Assembly: GCA_947179485.1 (NCBI GenBank)
Contig: OX359245.1
Span: forward strand, 74,697,067 to 74,761,066
Reading direction: 5' to 3'
DNA from: Allacma fusca
Taxonomy: Eukaryota > Arthropoda > Collembola > Symphypleona > Sminthuridae
Length of the DNA: 64,000 bases
The notes under the pieces were generated by a model that was given only the letters and a program-made list of their open reading frames with translations, had not been told where the DNA came from and did no database searches. The translations under genes and the position numbers were made by a program. Of this stretch, positions 56,091-64,000 are shown one piece after another (positions within the stretch are counted from its first letter, which is position 1; each line of letters opens with the position of its first letter).

Positions 56091-56569
56091 GCATAGCACA
56101 TGTTTTAGTACTCACCTAGTATGTTTCAAAACTCATGTAACTCGAGTGCATTTTGCCCCGTTCTCTCATGACACGTCACCAAAGTTTCAAAATTTAAAAC
56201 GATACCACCTGTCTTTGCAAAAAAAGACAATGTTAAATCCCATAAGGATTCTCAGTTTTTGAAAGTCGATGTAATTTTGATTTTCACTATTTCAATGAAA
56301 TTCAAGTTTTTACTTGCACATTATTTATATACCCTTCACCAAAATTCCCCCAAAAGTAATCCCTCCATCATGGCGCACCCGTACGTAGTAGTTGATATTC
56401 ACTCCATATTTAATCACTTATACATACGCATAAATTAGACCACCTGTGGTATCGTTTTAAATTTTGAAACTTTGGTGACGTGTCATGAGAGAACGGGGCA
56501 AAATGCACTCGAGTTACATGAGTTTTGAAACATACTAGGTGAGTACTAAAACATGTGCTATGCTTTGTT
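56085..56569. repeat. Perfect 124-bp inverted repeat with 237-bp spacer
   Basis: Arms 56085-56208 and 56446-56569 are exact reverse complements. The spacer 56209-56445 is unrelated AT-rich sequence. No target duplication is visible. It could be a foldback element, an inverted-duplication breakpoint, or a palindromic assembly artefact. Its insertion or formation coincides with truncation of the receptor gene at the left edge. Confidence 0.85.
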
Positions 56570-57249
56570 GGAATCCACGTGTACCATCTGAAAACCTTAC
56601 CTTGTTAGCACCAAACGTCCTTCCGGTTTTGTATCCTCGGAGTACAAAACTATCTGGGTCTCGCTTGTTTTTGATGGGATTCCTGTCTAAGTTTTTCACG
56701 CACAGCAAACAAAACGACAATCTATTAGAATATATCAGCCTTCTACAAAATTAGTCAATTATTGTTTCACCACATTGATTGCCTTACTCATATGCACGTC
56801 ATCTATAAAGCTTACGAATACCTCCAAATTGTTCCCACTGGACAAATTGTTCCCGAATTAGACATCTCAGCGCTTACATACATTCAGACTGTTCACCTCA
56901 ACATTGAGCTTTGAACCGAAGTTATTTCTTGCAATTAGCGAATCAAACCTTGAGGACATCCTCGATACGCAATGAACGTGAATATATCCAATTTAAACCA
57001 ACCCACGCTCACATTATTACCTGAACCAAGAAGTTAAAGGCAGTTTAGCAAGATAACGCGCGGAAGAACACGTGGAGTTACGAATATACTGATAAGGTTA
57101 TTTTGCTAGGGGCTGAAACCACCTTGAAAACCAGTAAAGCCAACATCCTAGCTTTTGAGATTTTAATTATAAAATATGTTTTCATGCAAATCAGTAATTG
57201 ATGGCATTCGTATCGTGTTCACGAATATATAAGTTTATATTCAAGCCCT
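56570..57249. other. Spacer with a possible minus-strand exon
   Basis: On minus, about 56601-56720 reads a basic, coding-looking stretch (FVLRGYKTGRTFGANK) ending at a good splice donor AACAAG-GTAAGG. I do not recognise it. The rest shows no gene. Confidence 0.3.
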
Positions 57250-57604
57250 TAGTCTTGACTTCAATTCAGTTCATTTTGTGATAATAGAACGTTCGGTGAC
57301 ATTAATAATAAGTTCTTCTGAGTTCAATTCAAATTCATTCAATCAACATTTTGTATTTACTTAGTTCGTTCACGTTTGTTCAATCGCATTCAAAATAAGA
57401 GCTAGATTCAGTTCACCGCTTAATGAACTAAACGGCTGTAGGTATGTGTGTACAAATTAAGTTGTGTTGTTTTAGTTCATAGAGGGAACTGAACTGAACC
57501 AAATAATAGCTAACTGAACTGAAATTTTGGATTTCAATTCAGTTCACTTTGTGGACCGAACTAAACTGAATTTTACAAACTAAACTGAACTAGTCCGACC
57601 ACTA
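57250..57604. repeat. GTTCAGTTCA / AACTGAACTGAA-rich repeat
   Basis: Begins TAGTCTTGACTTCAATTCAG and ends (inverted) TAGTGGTCGGACTAGTTCAG, loosely like hAT termini, with many ACTGAA / GTTCA words at both ends. No target duplication was found, so its class is uncertain. Confidence 0.4.
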
Positions 57605-58199
57605 GTAGGAAGAGAAGTAAGCTGAATAGTTTCCTATATCCATAAAAAACTGGAACTCACATGCATTAGACTTGATCCGACCCATAGAGATTTGCAAATT
57701 TTCGGTCGACTATCCATCTCGTCGGCGTCATGGTTTGATCAACTAAGTTAATATGTTGTGTGTAACTCTAGTTTGTGTGTTCATATGGATAATCTTCACA
57801 CATTAACCATTCAGCAGCCTTTTCTGGATTCACTGTGATGGATTGACAGCCGCATATGACCACATATGCGGTCATAGCATTCACATAGTCCAATTTGAGT
57901 AGTCGTATTCGGTTTAGAGTTTTACAACCTTCACACTATTGTTATTTATGTAACGCAGAACTAGAGTTAAAGGGGGTTATCAATGCTAGTTCGGAAATAA
58001 TCCAAGCCTAAAAAGTCTGGTTTTTGGTTAGGGACTTGTAAAAAATTCATTTATTTTGGAGTGCCGGCAGCCAATTCGGGGTATATCTAGAACGGTTAAA
58101 TTATATACAAATGTATTTAGAGCGTTGTGCACATATTACACCACGCATTGATTGTATTCGTTTACATACAGCCAGCATACAAGCATTGCTTGCTCGCTG
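57605..58199. other. Intergenic with a hairpin
   Basis: Contains a perfect 9-bp inverted repeat CCGCATATG / CATATGCGG with a 4-nt loop at 57850-57871. No gene recognised. Confidence 0.4.
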
Positions 58200-58575
58200 T
58201 AGTAGACGAAGATAGAAGGTTACTGAAAGTGGTCGGATTTTTGTGGGAAGACGGGAAGATTCTTGCTATCCACCAGGGATTTGCTAACAGGGATCTTAAG
58301 ATTCGTTGTTCTTTTTTCTAGCAAGGATTTTCAAATTTTTTGGCGTGTTTCAGGGAAATATGTTAGGCAAATAGTGATTTTTAATTGGCCATATTTGACA
58401 GGGTTTTGACGTATTGTAGCGAAATTATTTTTGCCAACAGGAATATATTGAAAATCGTTTATCTTTTTTCAGCAAGGATTTCTGAAATCATTGAGGACAT
58501 CCCTGCACGGACATTTGATTCAGCAGGGAAATTTAGAAATGATCGTCCAGGGCGATTTACAAAAATCGACCCCTG
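58200..58575. mobile_element. hAT-like element end, inverted relative to 1496
   Basis: The right edge is AATCGACCCCTG, the inverted form of CAGGGGTCGA found at 1496. GGGAAAT and CAGGGAT words recur inside. The left end and target duplication are not found, so the left boundary is approximate. Confidence 0.35.
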
Positions 58576-59215
58576 ATTATTGCGAACTTAAAACACGGGC
58601 AGCGCCTTCGCTTTAAACCGACAGCCCTATCACGCTTCATTGCTTTGGACCGTGCCGCAATTCAACTAGTCCCAAATTATGTTTTTAATAATTGTAGATT
58701 GGTTGGCTATAGGCTAATTTTATTTCGTGTCAATGTTATCCACAGTAATTAAAATGAACATATATATGCACATTATATGTACACTAGTTAAAGCCCAGTG
58801 CTTCACAGCTACGATTACTTGAAGAGGTGGTAGTGTGATTGTAAAAATTCAGAGCCAAACGGTTTACGAATCAATCTCTGTTGTAGAGACTGGTTGTATG
58901 CCTAAATCGTGCGCGATTTTATTAAGAGTAGCGTTTTAAATAAACGGACAGGTAGTGCCTGTTAATAATAAGGAATGTTTGGCATGTTTCTTTTGGGCGT
59001 TGTGTGAAGCCATTGAACTATGAATTTGCGAAACTTTAAATAAACGGACAGAAAGTTCCCTTTAATAATAATATTATCCCAAAAAAATGTTTCACTATGG
59101 GAATGGCTGTTCTGAAAAAACATTACTCCGCTCAGAATATTTCCATTGCTAAAAACAAACTATGGTTCACTAAACTAGATTCATTACGGCATACAGAATG
59201 CATTACATACGAAAT
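58576..59215. other. Spacer, nothing recognised
   Basis: AT-rich. The stretch around 58905-58960 resembles 54070-54160 (GGATACTTATTGTATGCCTA / AAACGGACAGGTAGTG), another sign of duplicated flanks. No gene. Confidence 0.4.
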
Positions 59216-61216
59216 TTACAACCTGTGAGTAATATTCAAGAATGAAAGGTTTTCCCATGCAATCTCAATTACTAAAACCACGACCGAAAATGTGGTACTT
59301 AAAAGGAAAGCATGCAATGCGAGAGCTAAAGAACTTTTCAATGACAGAGCCTTTGCAACCTTTTCGTTAGTGCGCCTGATTTTGAGAACACGCTTTGGAA
59401 AATTGATTCGCTCCCATTTTTCCCAGAGCCAGAAAAGCCCACTGTTCATCATAGCTTGAGACCTACGAAATGAATGGTCATATTTCTCCTCAATGAAAAC
59501 TGGCAAGTAAGCAAACACCGGTAGACTCAAATGTCCATCTCCCCTTACCCTCCCATTGTGAGCAAATTTAAGATTTCTTTCCTTCATTACTTCTTTGGTT
59601 TTCTCCCAGTAATACTCCAATGCATGCGAATACACTATCATTGCGGACTTTGGTAAGGACAGTTGGTTTTGCAAATAGTCTGCAAAGTCCTCTCTGGCAA
59701 AGCAATTATATTTATTTTGACGAGAAAACCTTCCTTTCTTTTCCGTTAAAAGAAGTACGTCAGTGTACGAAAAGTATTCGATACCATTTTCCAAAACATT
59801 GCAATTCAAACAATATTCATAGTCGGTTTCAGGGCAATAATACAAAATACTTTTGCCTACATGGGTGCATTCTCCTGAGGGAAATAACAAAGTAAAACCT
59901 CGTAGCTCTTCTAAACGATTCCAATTCGTTTTAAATTCATTTTCAATGGTAAAAACCGTCTTCAAAAATCCCTTGTAACCATTTGAAACCACGATTCCTG
60001 CAAATGTCCAAGACAACAAAATAATAGCGCGTGATTTCGAGTGGTTACCGTTCAATTTTTTGAATACTATGCTTGAACCTTGTTCAACCAATTGCCCGGA
60101 AAGGATAAAGGTTATTTTAATAAACGAAATGTGTATTTTGATTCTTTGTGAAAGAAACACAAGCCAGAGGGAGCCTGAAGTGAACATGATAGCCAGCCCT
60201 AACCATATCCACACGTTTATTTCAAATGGCTGAAGATATATCCCGAATTCCGCCTGTAGAGCCACTACACTGTCCGATGTAATGAAATTGAAGCTCTCAG
60301 TTTGTGACACTGGGATCACATGACTTCGAAACTCATATTCCTTCGGTGGAAGAATGTAAATCACTTTCCCCCTATTTATTCTTTTGTCCATGCTTAGAAG
60401 GCTCATGGTCTCATTTGAGCTGCTGTAGCCGTTTATAAAATAGTGGACTGTCTCATAAAGTCTCCAAGGATGATTTCGTCGGAAAGGTGAACCAGGACTT
60501 GGTTTTGGAAGAGGTTTGGTTTCGAATTGTGGAATAATCGGCCACAATAATTTCTTTCCCATGTCAGTTGTAGATTCAAATAAGTGTTCCATTTCTGTAA
60601 AGCAGTTTTCAGGGTAACAATCAATTGGGAACAAAGACTGTATTTTCATTCTGGAACATGCATAGTTTCCGGATAAAATTTTGGTTGGACTCGTGGATTT
60701 TTTCTGGGCAAAAACAAAAACCGGTGTAAATAAAAATGCGCTTTGAACTATGCTAATAATATTATTTGTCAATTCCTCAATTTCATTGCTGTCGTAAATA
60801 ATGATGATCATTTTAGGAAGTGTCACGGAACTTTTCCCAACTCTTCGTATGAAAAACTCAATCATAAACCTCTCGTTTTGGCGTGTTCTTCCATCGAACT
60901 TCGTGTTTTGAACGCCGCATGTAATTATTTGAACGTTACAATGCAATGATCGGGCCTTGTAAACTTTTTCTTTTAGTTTGTGAGGAATCCTCCTCCTTCC
61001 ATGTGCAGCTACTGACTGGGTGTTCGATATTGGGTAAATGTGTAAAATGAATGGTAATTTTAGCTTACTATAATTTATAGGCTGAGCAACTTGCACAAAA
61101 ACAATAATGCAACCCATGAGTCTGTTGGCGATTGGCTGGATATCTATATTTTCCATTTTTTCGAGCCCGTCGCAGAACTTCATCAGGGGTAATAAGCACA
61201 TAATTAAAACTTTCAT
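59216..61216 (-). CDS. Divergent ionotropic-receptor-like protein, 666 aa (receptor 8)
   Basis: Intact single exon. Leader MKVLIMCLLPLMKFCDG, shared with pseudogene 6. Ectodomain with Cys in LHCNVQIITCG, NYACSRM, DCYPENC. LPKPSPGSPFRRNHPWR precedes FNFITSDSVVALQAEFGIYL. M1 (INVWIWLGLAIMFTSGSLWL), pore-like loop (FILSGQLVEQGSS), M2 (LSWTFAGIVVSNGYKGFLKT) and ENEFKTNWNRLEEL follow, then the S2 lobe with EYCLNC, LKFAHNGRVRGDGHLSLPVF, SSGLFWLWEKW-like NSGLFWLWEKW, and M3 near the C-terminus. This is the only intact gene of its subfamily here. Its 5' flank matches pseudogene 6. By family analogy it is a chemosensory channel subunit with unknown ligand. Confidence 0.85.
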   Translation of the reverse strand: MKVLIMCLLPLMKFCDGLEKMENIDIQPIANRLMGCIIVFVQVAQPINYSKLKLPFILHIYPISNTQSVAAHGRRRIPHKLKEKVYKARSLHCNVQIITCGVQNTKFDGRTRQNERFMIEFFIRRVGKSSVTLPKMIIIIYDSNEIEELTNNIISIVQSAFLFTPVFVFAQKKSTSPTKILSGNYACSRMKIQSLFPIDCYPENCFTEMEHLFESTTDMGKKLLWPIIPQFETKPLPKPSPGSPFRRNHPWRLYETVHYFINGYSSSNETMSLLSMDKRINRGKVIYILPPKEYEFRSHVIPVSQTESFNFITSDSVVALQAEFGIYLQPFEINVWIWLGLAIMFTSGSLWLVFLSQRIKIHISFIKITFILSGQLVEQGSSIVFKKLNGNHSKSRAIILLSWTFAGIVVSNGYKGFLKTVFTIENEFKTNWNRLEELRGFTLLFPSGECTHVGKSILYYCPETDYEYCLNCNVLENGIEYFSYTDVLLLTEKKGRFSRQNKYNCFAREDFADYLQNQLSLPKSAMIVYSHALEYYWEKTKEVMKERNLKFAHNGRVRGDGHLSLPVFAYLPVFIEEKYDHSFRRSQAMMNSGLFWLWEKWERINFPKRVLKIRRTNEKVAKALSLKSSLALALHAFLLSTTFSVVVLVIEIAWENLSFLNITHRL

Positions 61217-61927
61217 TGTAACCGCACATAGGAATATTTTACGGGGTTGGATTTATAGTCCTTCAACAACGAACAATTAAAGTGTTTTTTCTAATGTTTT
61301 ACTGCTTTCAGATCCAAACGATGCTGCCTAAAATGTTTTATCCGCCGATTTGTCTTTGCATTATTAACGAATTTATATCCGAACCCTTACTTATCTTCCG
61401 AATGGGGGCAGAAAATATATCCGATTCAAAATATTTTGATATCTCAAAATAACGGTCACTGTATGTATCAAGGAAGATGCATGCTTTTATCCCACAATTT
61501 ATAGATTTCATAGGATACGGATATAATGAACAAATTATCCCGCCCGTGAGAAGCCTAAATGACAAACCTGTTGTCTCAACGTGTGTTTGACTTATTTTTC
61601 ACTTTTAAATTCGACGACACTATTAGGCATAGTTCAGTTAACTCTGGTCTGTTTTATATTCAAAACTTTCAATTACATAAATTCAGAACTGTAAAGTCCC
61701 ATGTGAAAATGTAAAGCACAAATAGACCTAATTGTGCTTTACGGAAGTGCACTAAATGTTGTGCATAAGTACTTGCTCCTAATTAAAAATAGAAAGAATG
61801 AACATTTATGTAGTTTAAATGGCCCTAAAAATTTGCAAATAATTTCGCCTAAATGGACACACCGAAGGATCTTTATGTCACAAACTTTATTACACGTCAA
61901 GATTCACATTACCACACAAATATTGAA
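61217..61927. other. Receptor 8 upstream region
   Basis: The first ~120 bp match the receptor 6 flank. About 61420-61700 matches 43940-44230, so the two upstream regions are co-linear apart from the insertions at receptor 6. No gene recognised. Confidence 0.5.
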
Positions 61928-63055
61928 CTAATCGAGCTCAACAACATTTGGAATTTTGCAAATGTGGGTTATTTTTTTATCGCTACCGTAAATTAAAATA
62001 AACTTGTTGACGTTGATATTTCCAGTCGGCTGTAATAATCGCGGCTGTTCCTCAATTGCTGTAACTCTTAAATAGTTTTTGGAGGACTCGGTGAGAATAA
62101 AATTAATTTTGCAAACCAGTAACAAAACACAGGTATGATTTACACTGTTAATAACAATGAATCCTTTACTAAGGTATAACTTTCTGTCTATCTCCATAAC
62201 ATAATCACAAAATTTATTGCGTATTGACTTCAAAGTATCAAATACAAGAGTTTTGTAAATGACCTTTTTGTAGAATATACCTTCTGTTACCCCTAAAATT
62301 TTGCAACGTTCCAACCGCTTTATCTCTGCAACACTGAAATAATATTTCTTTGAAGAGCCGACCAAAACAAACTCTTCCACTTTCAGGGCAGCTGAAAAAT
62401 ACTTTCGATGATTAATCATGGAATAGAAAAACTCCTTTGCTTCCCCGTTCGTAGAAAACAATTTTCGGGCCAGTTTCTTCATAGAAATTTCAGCTGCCAA
62501 TTTGCCTGTGATTTCGGTAGCAATTTTTCGGGTTCCATTGAGTAGCCGTAACAATCTTCCATTTTCATTCTCAAACTGAAACGCAGAATAGCACCACAAG
62601 GGTCCCCACCTCCTAACAATACAAGGAGCATGTTGAGTGATGTGCAAATTAAACGTAATGAAGCGTTTTCCATACAAACCTTCCACTGCAGCAGCAAACT
62701 GTTGAATGAGTTTTTCGGCATAGTTTATGGATTCAACAGTACATGTTTGTTGCAAAAGTAGCATTATCGCTTCGCAAAATTTTGAAAAATGTAAGCGGTA
62801 TTGCTCCGGTAATACATTTTTGAGTAAAATGGGTGCAACAATTAGCCAAATCTTCCATTCGCTAGCCTTCCAGTAATTAATTTGAGCAATTTTTCTTAGC
62901 GATCGTCTGCAACAGCTTGGAACAGCCACTCGACTACTTTCGATTTCCAGAACTTTTAACTTGCTGCCAATATAAAACGTTTCTTGATTATTTTTTGTAT
63001 CAATCCATGGTGTAATACCGCAAAACACCAAGCAGTGCAGAGTGCATGTAGTCAT
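61928..63055 (-). pseudogene. CACTA/EnSpm-type transposase, C-terminal part
   Basis: The frame from about 63020 down to 61928 reads TPWIDTKNNQETFYIGSKLK, then WKASEWKIWLIVAPILLKNV, HFSKFCEAIMLLLQ, FNLHITQHAPCIVRRWGPLW and SAFQFENENGRLLRLLNGT. These are the conserved blocks of animal EnSpm/CACTA transposases downstream of the catalytic Asp region. The first residues of the open frame (before about 63020) are a shadow of the other frame. It continues the upstream frame after a one-base shift near 63003-63030, so the copy is broken. The C-terminal ~150 residues are less conserved and end normally at 61928. Confidence 0.75.
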
Positions 63056-64000
63056 ACACAGGTCCTGTGCTTATATCAAAATTCTTGAGTAGCAGTAACT
63101 GTGAAGCGTCTTGTATTCCGAAAACTGCTTTTTTATTACCATTATTACTTCTGAGTTCTTCTCTCAAATCTCGTAAATGCTGCACAAACGTTTCCTGTGT
63201 CCTAAGCTGGTGCTGGGTTTTAACATAGGGGATAATAGATTTGTGAGAATTTTCCGAAGTCCAAAGAGTTTCACCTGGATGAAGACAATAGGGGCAACTA
63301 TAAGAGCCATTATGCTGAGTCATTCCTTGCACGTAACTTCTCGCTGGGGAATCGCACACCAGAATTGGGAACAAAATTTTACTCGAGACATTTTGACCAT
63401 TGCAATTCCAAATTAGGCCCGCGTTTCCCAGCCTGTTAAAAATATTAACCAAGGGCGTTAAAAATGTTGTAAAATTCTGTTTCGAGATGCCAAACCACAG
63501 TGCTACTAAAATGCAGTTACTTCTTCGAATTCTGTATGGGAATTCATTAAGAGATATAAAGTAAGGCCACATCTGGTAATTGGACGACTTGAAAGGAGAG
63601 ATTCCGTCTGTATTCATACAACACGTGAAGTCTTGAGAAGATTTTCCTAGATTTTTGTAGCATCCCCCATCAATGATGTCCCGAAACAAATTCGGAGCTG
63701 CGTTGACATTAATTAATTTTTTGAAATGTTGCGTTTCCAAAAACTCGACAATTTGAGGCTCTGGATCAAATACGAAAAAGAAATTTTCGCCACTCTTTTC
63801 CTTTAATGGAGTATTCAACGTCGAACACTTTGTGCAAACATTTGTGGAGGGGCTACATCCCAAATAGACTGTACAGTTGTCACAGTAATAATGACGTTGC
63901 TCGAAGTTTGATGATCCAGCTTCAATGAATTTATTTACCAAGTATTTTGATTTGACAAGCTTTGTGCCACTCGGGGTGTGAAACTCTACAAGCTCAAGTA
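63000..64000 (-). pseudogene. CACTA/EnSpm-type transposase, N-terminal part, cut by window edge
   Basis: The frame is open from the window end (VEFHTPSGTKLVKSKYLVN before 63941). Zinc-binding Cys pairs (YYCDNC, VCTKC) come early. The catalytic-type blocks follow: CCMNTDGISPFKSSNYQMWP, CILVALWFG, ILVCDSPARSYVQGMTQHNG with SCPYCLHPGE, and VYDYMHSALLGVLRYY. These match the transposase_21-like core of EnSpm elements, which cut and paste DNA with CACTA ends. After GVLRYY the frame stops at 63000-63002 while the family sequence continues one frame over. The start and element terminus lie outside the window. Confidence 0.78.

Noticed and set aside
57242-57612. hAT target duplication around the GTTCAGTTCA repeat
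   Set aside because: The 8 bp on either side do not match, so the superfamily could not be assigned.
1-64000. CRISPR array or prokaryotic operon
   Set aside because: The tandem repeats have no unique spacers, and gene content is eukaryotic with transposons and intronless receptor paralogues.

Overview
The window looks like an AT-rich arthropod genome segment. I base this on a tandem array of intronless, divergent ionotropic-receptor (IR-like) genes embedded in eukaryotic transposons (Ty3/gypsy, hAT, pogo/Tigger-like, CACTA/EnSpm, a LINE). A springtail or other non-holometabolous arthropod is a guess; nothing here fixes the species.

Core content: ten members of one receptor family lie on the minus strand between about 6.9 and 61.2 kb. 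Five are intact single-exon genes of 657-685 codons (6938-8995, 14137-16110, 48228-50231, 51115-53118, 59216-61216). Three are near full-length pseudogenes (28488-30524, 34116-36127, 38072-40171) and two are 3' fragments (about 33190-33545, 55660-56090). Each intact protein has a signal peptide, a Cys-containing extracellular region with a shared PNPS-GSP-RR-PWR motif, then the glutamate-receptor-type channel layout (M1, re-entrant pore loop, M2, second ligand-binding lobe, M3). Upstream sequences sort the genes into three subfamilies. Several also share a block about 30-70 bp beyond the stop codon. Two neighbouring genes sit in a 2,886-bp tandem duplication with only one mismatch noticed. More divergent, decayed relatives occur at 616-1404 (-), 5289-5749 (+) and possibly 17672-17884 (+).

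Mobile DNA: 1-6 kb holds hexamer-rich repeats, small inverted-repeat elements and a pogo/Tigger-like element. Five hAT-type elements have 8-bp target duplications (10056-10955, 11532-13885, 40291-41362, 45267-45937, 54330-55220), each filled with its own short subterminal repeat. The 11532-13885 element keeps the 3' end of a hAT transposase fused to a 15-bp minisatellite. A 10.2-kb Ty3/gypsy-like element (18069-28284, coding strand minus) has LTRs differing at two seen positions, three successive reading frames, an in-frame stop in pol, and a possible spliced Cys-rich antisense gene between pol and its 3' LTR. An internally deleted LINE (41479-43069) and a second pogo-like element (43070-43916) sit upstream of one receptor pseudogene. 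A frameshifted CACTA/EnSpm transposase runs off the right edge.

How it fits together: the array shows birth-and-death evolution, with recent tandem duplication, older block duplication including flanks, and repeated inactivation by stops, frameshifts, truncation and insertions. The receptors are probably chemosensory, but ligand and tissue cannot be read from sequence. No rRNA gene, intact tRNA gene or CRISPR array was seen.
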